Below are positions 42,141-54,713 of a DNA stretch of 64,000 bases, piece after piece. Positions within the stretch are counted from its first letter, which is position 1; each line of letters opens with the position of its first letter. A model generated the notes under the pieces. That model was not told the origin of the DNA, searched no databases, and saw nothing but the letters and a program-made list of their open reading frames with translations. A program made the translations under genes and the position numbers. Location of the stretch: contig BTRK01000003.1 in the NCBI GenBank assembly GCA_036245805.1, forward strand, positions 8,184,001-8,248,000, read 5' to 3'. The stretch is from Pristionchus mayeri (Eukaryota > Nematoda > Chromadorea > Rhabditida > Neodiplogasteridae).

Positions 42141-43114
42141 GTGAAAGGGACCGATAATTAGCCTTATTATTCAAAAGCATTAAATTGCCACATGCACAAT
42201 ATCTAAAGCCGGAGAAGGAAAAGCCAGCCGTAAATATATTAACGTATATTAAGAATAATTTAAGGCACGCCAATCGAGCTAAAGCATCACGTCTCAGGCG
42301 ATTGTCGAGCTCTACGCCTGAATTTTATTGTTTTTAGAGGAACCAACTCGTGTAGAATCGAGCCAGTCTACGATTTACACCTTAAAGACCAATGATAGAA
42401 CATCGAATCACCGCGTTTTTTTTTCTATTTTCAAACTGAGAATGCAATAGTAAAGTATTAAAGTTAATCGCTCGAATCCTCCCGTTATATATATTTTATC
42501 TACGCTCGGCGGCGCAACGGAAGACGAATAATTAATTATGCGTTGTGATACAAGAGTGTTGACTCTCCTCACACTGAGGACGAAATACGATATGAAGGGA
42601 GGAATGTGGGGGGGGGGGGGGGGGTGGGGGATGGAGGTGCAATCGTAAAATGAGAGGGTCCAATCGGCTGGTCTCATCTGTCCGTTGCATGTCTCTTCTG
42701 ATAGAGAACAGCCATCTCCCGAGGAGTATGATGAGTGATCGTGAAGGAACTGCAATATAGGTATTTATATATCAATTTCCAATAATATTTTCCAAATCCC
42801 AATTCGTGGCGTAGTTCCAAAGAAATAAATAGTATGCAATGGCATGAATTTGGCAATATCAGCCCAATTACTGCATTACGCTAGAAAGAAGAAAGTACAC
42901 TATTGAGGATCGTTATTCTTAATAATGATCAGACTATATGAAATTCGGGACAGGTTATCGATGTTTCACCATCACTAGGAAACAATGAACACAAGCGACT
43001 TCGGCAATGCGAGGTCTTTTCATTCAACAACAACAATTCTCACAAAAATATGAAGATAAATTCGTCAATTGAGCTTCTTTCCATCACTATCGTAATCCTC
43101 GTGATACACATATT

Positions 43115-43841
43115 TAGAGACCGCAAGGTGGGTGACCGAATTGCTTCGGTAGGACCGTTTGCGGGTCTAATAGACCCCTGTGAGGCTAAATAAGGTCATG
43201 CTTTTTACCGTTTGTCGATATCTTATCTCTGACTGGAGTTATGGCCCAAAAACCCCTCGAAAAAGTCACAACGGAAAGGGAGTCGAAATCGGGACGAGAG
43301 CGGAGTGGGCGGAGCCCGCTCTGCCTGATTTTATGCTGATCTCCAAAACTTTGAGCAGAGCTACGCATCGTGTCTAGCTCGAAGGGAAGGGGGAAGCGGG
43401 AGGATGCCGAGAGTGCGCGCTCTCTACACGCGCCGGGTGAGAAACCAGCGAGAAAGGAGAGAGGAAGTCGCTCCCCTTTGCTGTTCCCTTAACGCATCGT
43501 CAATTATCGTTTAAATTAAACGACAAATCGGAGAAAATTCATAAAATTATGTTCTTGGTCTCAAAATTTGCCTAAAATCAGGGACTTTCCATCCCACTAT
43601 TGGCGAACTAGAAATTTTCGTAGGAAACCTTCCATTTCCCTATCATGAATCATAAAACGGTAATTTTGAGATATTTCTGATTGGATAATGCATTTCGCCC
43701 ACCCTGCCATTTATAGACACTTGTCAGACGTACACAAAAATATTTTTTTCATATTTTTAGGTTAGGAATTCTCGTCGTTTGAGGTGCCAGATTTCGAGGG
43801 AGCTCTTTCTCCCTCCAAGTGGGCGGACCTTGCGGTCTCTA
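43115..43841. mobile_element. hAT-like element, TAGAGACCGC family (right arm)
   Basis: Mirror image of 39303-40029 with the duplication CACATATT on both sides (43107-43114, 43842-43849). It was present before the arm duplicated. Confidence 0.9.
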
Positions 43842-43915
43842 CACATATTGTACAATTAGGAATCATCTGGACTAGGTTTAAATATATTTTATTATACAGT
43901 GCACCATAACCAACC

Positions 43916-43997
43916 GTAAATGCTGCTGCTCATGTTCGGAACGACTCTCTGCGGTTGTCGTGTGTTGGTCAATCTCCCATTGCGGCTACGCTCTTAC
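43916..43997 (-). pseudogene. P4-ATPase SPDE exon relic (right arm)
   Basis: Mirror copy of 39147-39228 with the same stop. No independent change was noticed within the exon. Confidence 0.5.
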
Positions 43998-45234
43998 CAG
44001 GTCTCATATATTTCCAAGGGCGTTTTCATAGTTGTCTCCATCTTTTTCAGAAGGAGATGTTTAATGTTCATCGTTGTAATATCCCTAGGCCCATTGCAAC
44101 ATGTGGTGATCCCCACGCACTTTTTCATGTGTTCTTCCCTCGATTTGCTCAGTATATAAACCACCTGACTCGCTGATAAGCCACATTCTACCCACTGAAC
44201 CCGTTGCGACAATAGTAGTCGATTGTGCCATGATCATACTCGACTGCTGATTCGCGACTGCAGCAGCCTCGGCCCTGCAAGAACCGCGAACTAGACTTTC
44301 AAAGTCAAATATGTTGCAGTTACACAAATATTTGTTTTACACTAAAAAAACGAGGCAAATATTTGATTCATCAAATAACAAGCAAAATAAGTGGACATAG
44401 ATAGAATGAAAAGACTCTTGTCAAGACAACGCGCGCAAACGAGAAGACTGCTGCTTTTGGTTCAACACCCCCCTCCGAACATGTGCTTCAGAGTTGTCAC
44501 AAAATCTATGGTGTTCATGCGACGATGATCTGCGTAGAATCATCAGGCGATTAAAAATCATTCAACTTCCAGACAAACAATCAGAAAAGAATATATATTA
44601 AACCGGATCTCCTAATAAGTCGGTCAAAAGTATTTTACTTTTCAACATTTAAAATTCGGTAATTTTTGACTATTTGAGATGGTATGAGGGTTGTCTCTGC
44701 TTTCTCAAGCCCCATGAGCTCTTGAAACGCCCGGCAGTGATCATGGGCGGTTTTATTGTTCGAACAATTAAATTTCATAAAATATTTCATGCAGCTATCG
44801 TTGGCGCTGTTATCTCGTTCCAATCCGGTGGTTAGGCGATTTGTAGCGGTAATTTGTTGAGGGGTTCTTTCGTAGCAGTGATATACTCGGCTAGTGAAAA
44901 ATGAGAAGATAAACAATTTATCAATAATTATGATGCTTATCGATTTTTTGCTGTTGGCGCGGCTACAGTATTCCTGAGAAAGTTGTTTCAGTGCGAATCC
45001 TAGTCTTGGCCTGTGATCATTTCGTGCCTTGCTAGTCGTCCACATAGTATACTCGTGGGTATGGCAGTTTATCAATATGAAAATATTTTAGGCTAACAAT
45101 ATACACTTGGGAAATCTGCGTTTCGGAAGGAGGGGATTAGTCGAGACCAATTGCTTCTTTCGCTTTGTGCTGAAATAAACAATTATCATGTGCCAAATAA
45201 ATTCGTATGTCTACCGTAACCTCCCCTCTCACAG

Positions 45235-45353
45235 GTGTTCCCATGAGGTCATCTCTCAATCGGCTCCAACATATTGAGTATGTCATGGATTTTGATGCCG
45301 TCTCTGGCGTGATTCTGGCTACCGATGCTCTTCGTGCCTCTGATGACACTGAT
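45235..45353 (+). pseudogene. P4-ATPase A-domain (PAD region) exon relic (right arm)
   Basis: After a CTCTCACAG acceptor the frame is open for 39 codons to a GAT/GTGTGA junction. It includes RLQHIEYVMDFDAV, SGVILATDALRASDDTD. I align MDFDAVSGVILATDALRASDD with the flippase A-domain block vGDfv.vs.gviiPADlLLL.SSD that precedes the NLDGET motif. A shorter homologue at 55868-55918 (VILAANTLRATDDAA) is followed 190 bp later by an NLDGETNLK relic, in the expected order. The Pro of PAD is Thr or Ala in these copies. Confidence 0.5.
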
Positions 45354-45868
45354 GTGTGACCTAGTCATCAAGAGGTGTATTGTAGAACGAGGAATACAGT
45401 ATCAGATAATAGTAAGGGGGCGGAAATGTACTGCTCTGGTGAGAATTGGTTGTGGGAGACAGGAAGCCTGGTTTATCAATGTCGCCTGTGGGTTCGTTGT
45501 TTCATGGTGGTTTTGAAACTTTCTTCCCCGCATTTGATCACATTTCGAGTTGTGGTGCAATAATAGCCCATAATAGATCTTCCTTTTCTTATTAGTGTCA
45601 CGCATAAATTTGGCTGATACTGAAGTCATTGCATGGAGAAAAGTTTTCTTTCAGTTTACTTTCTCACCCACGCAACGGGAGGATTCGAGCGATTGTTGAA
45701 CGATATGGAACTATTGTCTCGAATTTTCTTTAATTTTGAGACTTTTCATTTGAGATCATATGCCTTGAAATTTGTAGATTTTTTTTAAATACCAAAAAAT
45801 ACCCCTTTCCACTGGAGAAACTCCAGCATGTTCTCAGTAGGTTCCCAAAGTTTCAAAAATGATTCTGT

Positions 45869-46628
45869 CACAGCGTGTCAGACCAGACAATCTGGCGGCG
45901 GAGATCAATTTTCACACTCTGGATTGCACTATATCGAAGTGAATTCATTGAGTAAATATATTCAATGAAACAGATTCCAACTTGAGAGATCTAGAGCAAA
46001 ATGTAGGGGCATAATTAATTTGTCTTGCGAAACTCATTTCAAAACTGCTATTTCGAAACGCACCGTATGATGATTTTCAAATGAGAACTAGTCTGAGCCC
46101 AATAACGGCAGAGCCCACTTATGGGTACTTTTCTGAATCCTCATGAGTAGCTCTACAGCTTGTATGAAGAGATTTTTGCATATTATTTTTCGTACTCGAG
46201 TAAACATTGAAAGTTCACGTATTTATGCATATCTATAGCTTTTTCTCGAATACTAAAAATTTTATGCAAATATCGCTTCATACAAGCTGTAGAGCTACTT
46301 ATGGCAATTTTTTGAAAAGTACCCACAAGTGGGGTCTGCCGATATTGAGCTCGGACGAGTTCTAATTTAAATCAGAAAATGTATAAATAATATTAATTGT
46401 GGTATCATGAAGCCAGGAAGCGAAATAAAAATTCCAAAATTTTACAGTAGGTTCATGCTTGATTGTTACAAACGTTGGCTTAACCACATTATTACAATTA
46501 AATTTCTTAATTACATTATGGTGTATGTTTCAACAACGTCCTCCATCACTTCACCGCTCAGCGACAATGAATGGAGAGGAATGGCCCGCCGCGGGAACAA
46601 AGGAAATTGTCTGATTTGACACGCTGTG
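45869..46628. mobile_element. CACAGCGTGTCA element with palindromic core (right arm)
   Basis: Mirror image of 36518-37277. The homologous unit at 11063-11790 lacks it: there the sequence passes directly from CGATTCTTGAACGATAG to TTGGTTCTCATCCGACATGG. Confidence 0.8.
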
Positions 46629-47287
46629 TCTGTGAATGCCCTGAACAATGGACCATTTTTTGGTTCTCATCCGGTGGGTTCGCATCCGACGTGGTGCCCC
46701 CTTTATCTATATCCCATAAAGTTTCAGAAACTCCAGGGACATTGATTCGACCATTAAATACTGTTGACTTTTCAAAAATAAATTCTCAATTTTAAATTGG
46801 GTGAGGGTAATTTTCCGTTTCTCAATTCCCATTAGTACGTAAACGTACCAGGAACTGTGATTCGTCGTAGGCATGATTGAATAAAAAAATAAAATTCATT
46901 GAATTCTGAGACGGACTGTTTTTTTCCCGTTTTCATGTTCCATATGCTCGTCGAACGTACGGGGAAACAATCGGAATTAGTAAACACTGCGGTATCGGAT
47001 AATAAGTAGGTGGATAACCAGCATGCTTGATTTTTGTGTCATCTCGTTTTCGTAATTAATAACAACTGCATCGCACCTTTAGCAATATTAGTGAGCCAAA
47101 AATTACTCACCAAGAATGAATAAATAATCTCAGTCTCTACCGAACCCTCTCCACAATATGTATACTCCAATTTATTTCTGCAACTGGCAGTTGAGGTGAT
47201 CTTGGATTTCAATATTCTATTGAATTTTCTAGATATTGCTTGTGGTGATAAAGGTTCCGCTGACAGTAGAATATCGAATTATAACTA

Positions 47288-48109
47288 TTGGGTTGTCCCA
47301 TAATTCGTGTCGTTTTTCTTCCACATTTAATTTCTCGTAAACAATCAAACGCCTTCATTACCTCATGATGTATTTAATAGAAGACTCATGTTACGTAATT
47401 TATCGCACACTGATCTCCAGCTTACATTGCCTAATGATGATGCAATAAGTGAAAATATGGAATTTCCAACCTTTTCTTTAAAAATTTATAGTTATTTTAC
47501 GAGCTATGTTTAAAATACCTAGCACTAACGGTGGAAGGTTAAAGCATGACACTTCACATTAATGCTTCTAAATCATAGTTTTCGGAAACTATTGCTGAAA
47601 TATTTCACAATATGTCATCGGAGAGGTGTTTTACAAGGGTCGATTTCATGATTTTAGTATTTCCAATGCTCCAACTTAGTTATTTGGCTATGATAATTCA
47701 AATACAATTATTTGTAAACGATTCCATACTGTTCCGGAAAGAAAATCCGCAGAATTTTTCAAACCACGTTAAAAATTGTGGGTTTTGTAGTGACCCCGCA
47801 AAACATTTTGGGAGACAGGGATTGTGCCAAATAATCTTATTTGCCCCTAGAGAGTAACTATTCACTGCACACTTATTTTTATCTGTGAAATAAAGTGGAT
47901 TTTTTTCAATTTTAAGATCATCGAAAAAATATCAAAAATTTCGCAATCGTCTAATTCCCCTCCACGGCAATGTCTTCACTCGCTGGTGCACCTAAAATGT
48001 AGAGTGCTGGCCACTGTATCTAATGCATCATACAACAACTCAAATACTTTCCTTGTTCCAGCGAAATAATACTTTAAAAAATGGCGACACGAATTATGGG
48101 ACAACCCAA
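47288..48109. mobile_element. Mariner-like MITE spanning the outer palindrome boundary
   Basis: The element is 822 bp with inverted ends TTGGGTTGTCCCATAATTCG and complement, and TA at 47286-47287 and 48110-48111. It has no transposase. Only 47288-47852 is mirrored in the left arm (35294-35858); 47853-48109 has no left counterpart. The uninterrupted target is seen at 11745-11765 (ATTATGACTAATGTTCTGTC). Confidence 0.88.
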
Positions 48110-48152
48110 TATTATTCTATCTACTATGTAATATTGTAATCATGAATTTCGT

Positions 48153-48253
48153 TTTGAATCGATCAAAATCCTGGATCTTATCGATGTCACGAGTGATAAC
48201 CAGCGGTTGAGTGTGGTGGTGAGGAGTGAAAACGGAAAGATGAAACTGTACAC
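48153..48253 (+). pseudogene. P4-ATPase FTSD..R..VVVR exon relic (copy 2)
   Basis: The frame reads FESIKILDLIDVTSDNQRLS then VVVRSENGKMKLYT, matching the flippase block eil.viDfTSDRkRmSVVVR.enGki.LY. It is closer to consensus than 11793-11893 at QRLSVVVR. The homologous upstream intron joins it to the right palindrome arm. Confidence 0.8.
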
Positions 48254-48589
48254 CGAGAGAATTGTGATTGGAAAAATATTGCTTTAGTCTGCCATTTTAC
48301 AAGTTCGTTTGACAAATTGTCTCTGATCGAATGGATGAAGGGTTGATCACTGGGTAGCAGAAAGTCACATCAAGGAACATTGATTCTTCATCTAGACTTT
48401 CCGGAATACAACTCAATTAAAATTTTCCTAATTCCATACTGTTTTGCGAACTTGGAAACATTTGTGGCTAATGACATGGTGAGGGTGGTTACTTCCCCTT
48501 TTTCAACTTCCCTAAATGCGAGGACCTTCCTGGAACTTTAGTTCCGTATCGAACCCGTTCTCAACAATTAATATTCCTAAAAATAGAAA

Positions 48590-48635
48590 GTCGGTGAACG
48601 TGAGTATGGACATCTCGGGAGAGGAGGGACTGCAG
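48590..48635 (+). pseudogene. P4-ATPase GVGISGEEGLQ exon relic (copy 1)
   Basis: KSVNVSMDISGEEGLQ is followed by a GTATGG donor. This matches the P-domain/TM5 hinge of flippases (aDVGVGISGeEGmQA), with GVG changed to SMD. The better copy is at 50153. Confidence 0.75.
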
Positions 48636-48639
48636 GTAT

Positions 48640-50152
48640 GGGTAATGTAATTATTAAAATTGAATATATGTTGTAAATTCTATCCCCGGCCGCATCCCCA
48701 TGGGATTACGCCATCTATGATATTAGTGTTGCAGGAGTGTCATATTGTCCGAGCATGAGGCGCGGTTCAGACCGTGGAATAGAGACTGAGATCTGTTCGA
48801 AAAATAATACATTGTATACAAGTGTTTGTGAACAAATTAAATGAGTGCTGTCTCACTTTGTAATAAATACTATAAAGATGTGGAATGTCCATGTACATTG
48901 ATTCATCTTCTAAAGATAGCTCACTTAAAAATAAGGGCGCGGTAGCTGGGGTGCTTATTAAGCAGTGGTGTCGGGATGGCATAATTGTTGCACAGAACGA
49001 TAGGATACATGATTTAGGTGAGGGAGGTCAGATGGAAATGCTACAAAAAGTTACTGTAGGCATTATGGTAGATCGATTAATTGTAGGTGATCATCTATTC
49101 CTTATATAAGAACACCCTATACATCACCGAGCTTTAGTATGTCATCTTCACGCGTTACTTTAAAAACTAAATGTTCAAACAACCAATATTCTTAGGGCTG
49201 CCCTGATCATAGTTGAAGACATGTGTTGTGTTTACACCCACAGCATTGTGGTTGCGTCGAGTATAGTTGTAAAGAATGATCAGCCGGATTTTTGCTGCTC
49301 TTCTAATCAAGTCGAAATACAAATATTAACATTAGGCTTTATTCATTTTGCTCTCGCCCTACGATCGCGTTATACCTAAACGGTTGTAGTTGCACTAGCT
49401 AGACTTTAGAAAGGAGGCTGGACATGGCCAGTGACTTTGGCATAGTATCTGGTTCACTCAGAATTTCTGTTTTAATATTTTTTAAATTCCCGTCGATATA
49501 GCGTTTCGCGAGCGTTTAAATACGAGAATGAATTGGGTTTGACAATAGGACCTCGTTTGATTGCCCCAAAATTCCAACTAATTATATTTTTTTGGATATG
49601 GAATTATATTGTCAAAACAGCTCTTCAATATCAGCCAACAACGTTTAAAATCATTAGAATAATCTAAATTCGTCATATCTTGCGTGAATTCACGACAAAT
49701 CGTCGAATTTTCTTACTCTTCTTCGTACTCACTTTTGCTCATCTATTGGTAATTCCCATCTTAACATCTGATATTACAACAAGGATAGAATCTCTGTTTC
49801 ACTTGAAACAGAGGCATCTTTGACAAGATGTGCAAGAATATGTGTTTGGCTTTATGAGCGGCCGATTCCGATTTCTAAAATTTAATAAACTCATGAAATC
49901 TCTGTAGCCGTTGGTTCTTCCGTTTTTAACAATAAAAATTCGTAAAACTTCTCAGGAGGGTGCGCGCAAGTAGTATTCAGCCCTGTTTTAATCCCCCCCC
50001 TACGCTAAAGCAAATTTGCTTTTTTTTGGATCCAAGGCAGTACAACTTGGATTCAGGGTTGGATCCAACTTGTAATTGACTTTAGCCTAGGGGAGGACAC
50101 CCAAGCATAAAAAGGGTTGATTCCAAATTGGGATCCTCCATCTGAGTTGCAG
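48640..50152. other. Stretch without recognisable genes
   Basis: Open frames are short. A 74-codon frame at 48885-49109 (starts MSMYIDSSSKDSSLKNKGAV) has no recognised domain. A run of C (49987-49993) and a GGATCCAA repeat near 50030-50070 are the only local features. Confidence 0.3.
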
Positions 50153-50197
50153 GTAGGAAACTTTGGCGTGGGTATCTCCGGCGAGGAGGGACTGCAG
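50153..50197 (+). pseudogene. P4-ATPase GVGISGEEGLQ exon relic (copy 2)
   Basis: Bounded by GAGTTGCAG and GTATTT, 15 open codons read VGNFGVGISGEEGLQ. The GVGISGEEG.Q motif is diagnostic of P4-ATPases. It directly precedes a CSVGGV relic at 50599, the reverse of protein order, so the exons belong to different rearranged copies. Confidence 0.85.
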
Positions 50198-50671
50198 GTA
50201 TTTTTGTATTTTTTTTGTTTTATTCTTTTAAATTACACTGCCATGCCGTCCATCGCACTAGTGATGATGAATAGGCACTCTTATCATTTTGCACACTATA
50301 TCGCTATGTCTGGTAGAAGAAAGTCAAGCAAAATCAGCAGGGAAAGTACGGACTTGGTAGACTTTCATTCCCAAAAACTTTTTTTGAACAAATCCCAGTT
50401 AATCTTTTGCTTCACGAGGGTCTGAAAAAAATGAGTGCACTTAATGGGACAGTACTTTCTTGCCGCGGTGTACCAAAAATAATTGAAACATGAAAGGAAG
50501 CGTAATGCTTTGACGATTATTTGACAATTTTAATTTGCGAACAAACCCAATGCTACAATCGCCCTCAGATTATTTCGAAAATAGCATTACCTCCTCTCTG
50601 TTCCGTGGGCGGGGTCAACTACAGTGAGCGCGACCAGTTCGACGATGTTGGACTCGTCGAGGAGTACAGAA

Positions 50672-52062
50672 TAGGGTTGGCAAAATGAATCTCTACGTGC
50701 AAATAATCAAGTGAAAAAGAGATGAGGATGAATCTTTCCAAGGGAACAAGCTCATACAAATATTATCTTAATACAGAAACATAGTTGACAGAACCCATTT
50801 GACGTAAAATACATTCTAAATGTTAGCTTTACCAACGGCTAAAACATAACCCATAACTTTTAAAACGAAGTGCAAAAATATTTTTAAAAATATATGAGGC
50901 CGTTTACCTAAGAATCGAGCAAGGACCGGGACAGCAAAAAAACCTCGATTTCCTGCAAAATTGAGTTTTGGGGTAATTGAAAGTGCTGAAAACGGTGGGC
51001 ACATTCATTTTGCACCCAGAGTCGTCGTTGGCTCCAGACGGCGTCCCGTCGAAAACGGATTTTCGCGTATTTCGCCTCTTCGGAAAATGGTAAAATTACG
51101 CGAATAGGATCTCCGGGGTAGAATTTCATGCTGATGACGCCTATCTACTTCATTTTTCACGAATAATAAAAATATTTTGTAAAAAATCAACTTTAGATTG
51201 ACACAATTTCGAGCCAAACGAGTTACATGGTTGGAACCGGCGTGACGGGTAAATTCAGAATTCCAAATTTCATCGATTTTGTCCATAGGCTTTTCGAAAT
51301 TTTAGTGAAATTGTGAGCCGATTTCGTGCGAAAACGGCGCTCCTCTCTCGTCTCCTCTCTCGTTACCTCTGCGCTCTCTCGCACAACCACACTCTCTCGC
51401 CTCTTCCTCGCTAGGGAAGAGGGGGATAGTGGAGTGCCGACCCGTTTACCACAGTTCTCGGCTCACTATTTCGCTCCAATTTCGAAAAGCCTATGGACAA
51501 AATCGATGAAATTTGGTAATCGGAATCTATTCGTCACGCCGGTTCCAACCATGTAACTCGTTTGGCTCGAAATTGTGTCAGTGAAAAGTTGATTTTTTAA
51601 AAATTATTTTAATAATTCGCGAAAAATGAAGTCGATAGGCGTCATCAGCATGGAATTCTACCCCGGAAATCCTATTCGCGTAATTTTAGCATTTTCCGGA
51701 GAGGCGACTTACGCGAAAATCCGTTTTCGACGTGACACCGTCTGGAGCTAACGACGACTCTGGGTGCAAAATGAATGTGCCCACCGTTTTCAGCACCTTC
51801 AATTACCCCAAAACACATTTTTGCAGGAAATCGAGGTTTTTCTGCTGTCCCGGAACCTGTCGGATCTGCTCGATTCTTGCGAACGGCCTCATATTATCAT
51901 CCGCAACCATTTGTTGAAAATGTATTTTTTCTTTGAAATACGAATTTTTAAAGTGATTTTTTAGCAAAGATTCAAATGAATCGATTCAATTGAATGTTTT
52001 GATCGGGAGATTCAATTAGGAAAGATTCGAGATTCAATGAAAGATTCGTTTTGCCAACCCTA
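50672..52062. mobile_element. hAT-type element carrying a nested foldback
   Basis: Termini TAGGGTTGGCAAAA and TTTTGCCAACCCTA are flanked by a perfect 8-bp duplication GTACAGAA (50664-50671, 52063-52070). The interior is non-coding apart from the nested foldback element at 50895-51890. The total is 1391 bp. Confidence 0.9.
50895..51890. mobile_element. Foldback element family B, complete copy
   Basis: Ends TGAGGCCGTTTACCTAAGAA and complement (TTCTTGCGAACGGCCTCA) lie between TA dinucleotides. The arms pair over most of about 1 kb, with GTTGGAACCGGCGTGACG and AGTGGAGTGCCGACCC landmarks. A CTCTCTCG-rich unpaired block is at 51340-51410. A truncated relative is at 17846-18630. Confidence 0.85.
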
Positions 52063-52078
52063 GTACAGAAAGACACCC

Positions 52079-53487
52079 GTAGGTTGGATGATACACTACC
52101 CGGAGCTTCGGCGTAGAATAATTTCGATGTTGCTTGTGGAGGAGGCGAGACGCGCGCCTTTTTGGAAAATATTATTTTTGTTTGCCTAAACGAATCCAGC
52201 CGATGATCACTGAACTGGAGTTTCTGAGAACTTGTCACTCGTGTGTAATCAGAGATCACCTTGACATTAATTTCGTAATTGTTGTCAATCGACTAATAGT
52301 TTCAGGCCAGGGAACCGGTCATTCAGGTAATTATTGTTATAGGTGTGCCCATATGCTAATTGAATGCCTAGTGTGAGCCCCCGCTTTGTACACCTTGTGT
52401 TGTTTGTTAAAGTCCCTTCCTACTTTTTGATCTACTAGTTCGGAGTTTATCTACGAGTCCTTTCTCCCCCGCCATAGCACACCGACTTAAAACTGCACTT
52501 TTCCTAATCATCCCAAAGTTGCATCGAAGTTCCCACTGCCTCCACACCACAAATTAGAATTGAAGTTACATATCCGGACCGAATAAATAAGAGCCAAGTA
52601 ATTAAAATTAAATTAATGGACTGTTAAAATATAGTATTTCCCTTTGTATCAACCTTAGAATTTGATAAACGGATAAATGATTTGTGAATGCCTCCTGATG
52701 TGTTACTACACTGAATCCTTTGGAGATCATTTAGAGGCAATGGCTGCATATTCCGCACAATATACCAAATAGTTTCTTTGCCGTTTCACTGTACTCGCTT
52801 CCGAATCAGAACTGCAGCTTCCCCGTTTCACATTTGAGGCATATTCCGAAGATGTTCTCTCGTTTCAGTGTACCCAAGTTCTGTACGTGCAATGAAAATC
52901 ATCGAAATGGTTCATTGTAAAAATAACAATAGCTACCCAACTACCGGACCCTGGAGCTCTTGCTGTAATTGATCAGACGCGAGCGACGATCTGAAGAGTG
53001 ATCTTTATTAGCCCAACTTTAACGATTAATGCATCTAGTATTTGAATTTGTGTGTAAATGAAGATAGTTTCGAATTTGCGAGAAAGAATATTCACAGCTC
53101 TCCAGTTTTGATTTGTGGATTGTTCTACAAAGGATATACCATAATACCATCAAAGCTAATTCGAACTGAGAGTTTTATGGAACAATGCTGCGGCACTACA
53201 TCACCTGGTTCCGCCAAAAAGGAAAAGTCGTATTTTCATTGCAAATTTCGAACCTGATGAAAGTTAATGATCGTAGACCTAGTGTTTTTTTGGTTTTCCC
53301 CTTCCTATCTCATCCTCATTCAAGCACTGCAACTTCTGAAAATCCTAACCATTGCCAAATAAGAACAACTATATCATTCTAGTGCAGGTGGATAGTGATT
53401 GTTTGCTATCGATTAGATTCAATGTTCTTTATTTCAACACTACCCATAATAATCAGTTTGTCACTCAATCATACCTACCTTATTCAG
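52079..53487. other. Stretch without recognisable genes
   Basis: No motif was identified. Short frames only, AT-rich with ordinary composition. Confidence 0.3.
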
Positions 53488-53559
53488 CAAGAGGTGGCAG
53501 AAGTCTGCCTGTTCTGAACTCACTCCGAGAGCAGTCGGCTGCAGGAGACGCTCGAGAAG
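53488..53559 (+). pseudogene. P4-ATPase RLQE exon relic
   Basis: Between TTATTCAG and GTGATT, 24 codons read QEVAEVCLF, a stop, then THSESSRLQETLEK. This aligns over its length with EEvAe.iE..L.LLGaTAIEDrLQ..v of flippases; RLQE is retained and the G of LLG is a stop. The assignment is supported by exact splice boundaries, but the identity is partial. Confidence 0.45.
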
Positions 53560-54171
53560 GTGATTGATCTTCTATGGTTAAATGTAAACAATATTTAAAA
53601 TATTTTGCTACACGCGAGGGGGGCAAGACGTGATCTGACAAGTGAACTTTGACCGTGTATATGTATTCGTCAACGTGAGAATTGATTGGCTATAAGAAAA
53701 GCGGGAAAAGTGTCAAAACTCGTGCATCGTTGTTGTGGTGTCAGATGTTCCTTAAATCGTCGGACTGCTGGCACTTATCAGACCTTGCATTTCGCCGAGT
53801 AGTTAATATAACAATTATTTTACATTTAAACATAGACCTCGTCAACAGTCGCGGAGTTCTTTTCCAACGTCTCGCACAGCACTGTAACCTCTTCCTGCAA
53901 TGAGTTATCTACTTACAGATCCCCTACAACTACCGAAATCAACCTCGTTTCTGTGCTGGTTCTCCCCCTGTAATGTTTGCAAGAATTAGTAGATATGATA
54001 ATGCAATCAACCAATAAAATAATAAAGGAAAATTAGCGTTTCAGGACTTGGTTATAGGTCCAAAGCAGAACCATCGAGAATCACGTGACCAACTTTCTAC
54101 AAAATTGATACTCGCATGTAATCAGAAATCGCTTTTATTTTTTGTAATATAACGAGGAACCAAGATTTAGT

Positions 54172-54235
54172 TGTGTTAGTGAACTTGAATCTTGTTTGTG
54201 GCAAGAAGTCACCTAGTCATACTGGTGTGTCAAGT
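54172..54235 (+). pseudogene. P4-ATPase ICEKP-region relic (copy D1)
   Basis: GTGAACTTGAATCTTGTTTG and GCAAGAAGTCACCTAGTCAT align with 19090-19150 and 9066-9115. The frame is not preserved. A further fragment (GTGGAAAGGAGTCACCTTGC) follows at about 54320-54345, perhaps a local duplication. Confidence 0.35.
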
Positions 54236-54374
54236 TTTACTCAAATACTTTACATTTTGTTCTTGGAAAGCGCGATTGCCGCTGTTCCTGCTCTAAGCTA
54301 GTAGAGAAGACGAGACTTGTATGTGGAAAGGAGTCACCTTGCGGTGTCGGCTTGGATTTTTTTGCGTAAATATA

Positions 54375-54540
54375 AGAAGAAGGAAATCTTCCGGGTCTCA
54401 AATAACTACGGAACCTATTGCAGACGGTTACGCGTTCTTTCAAGAGGAGGATAGCATGATCACACAGCACGACATGGCCTCAATGTGGATTCGACGCAGC
54501 CAAAGCCATCCAGTAGATGAGCGAATGATTCAATCGATAT
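54375..54540 (+). pseudogene. P4-ATPase LLRG..LRNT..W region relic (copy D)
   Basis: The homologue of 10925-11062: TCAAATAACTACGGAACC, CAGCACGACATGG, ATTCGACGCAGCCAAAGCC and GATGAGCGAATGATTC are shared. One frame is open through the block (ADGYAFFQEEDSMITQHD onward), but the flippase-like frame is a different one and is broken. Confidence 0.4.
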
Positions 54541-54713
54541 CTTGAATCAGAGATTAGATCGGTCCTAAAATAATAACTTTGATGTTTTGTATTACATTAA
54601 AATGTAGGTCGTTGTAAAATGATCAGCGAGAATCGTGAAACTATAGGATACTTATTGAACCAATTCCTTGTTTAGAGATTGTAGAGATCAAAGGTCAGCC
54701 TTCTCTCCTTCAG

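Larger units (their letters stand above)
42046..47852. repeat. Right arm of the inverted duplication
   Basis: It is the reverse complement of 35294-41102, with the same internal elements in mirror order. The sequence homologous to the third copy at 11063-11893 continues past 47852 to about 48350, so the true ancestral unit is longer than the arm. The arm ends inside a mariner-like MITE (47288-48109) that is complete on this side. Confidence 0.95.
50599..52078 (+). pseudogene. P4-ATPase CSVGGV exon relic (copy C), split by a hAT-like element
   Basis: CSVGGVNYSERDQFDDVGLV then EEYRN is encoded by 50599-50671. After the insertion 50672-52062 and its duplicated octamer, the exon continues AGACACCC to a GTAGGT junction at 52078. 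Joined by eye, it is collinear with 54714-54801. The frame is open on the left side. Confidence 0.7.
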
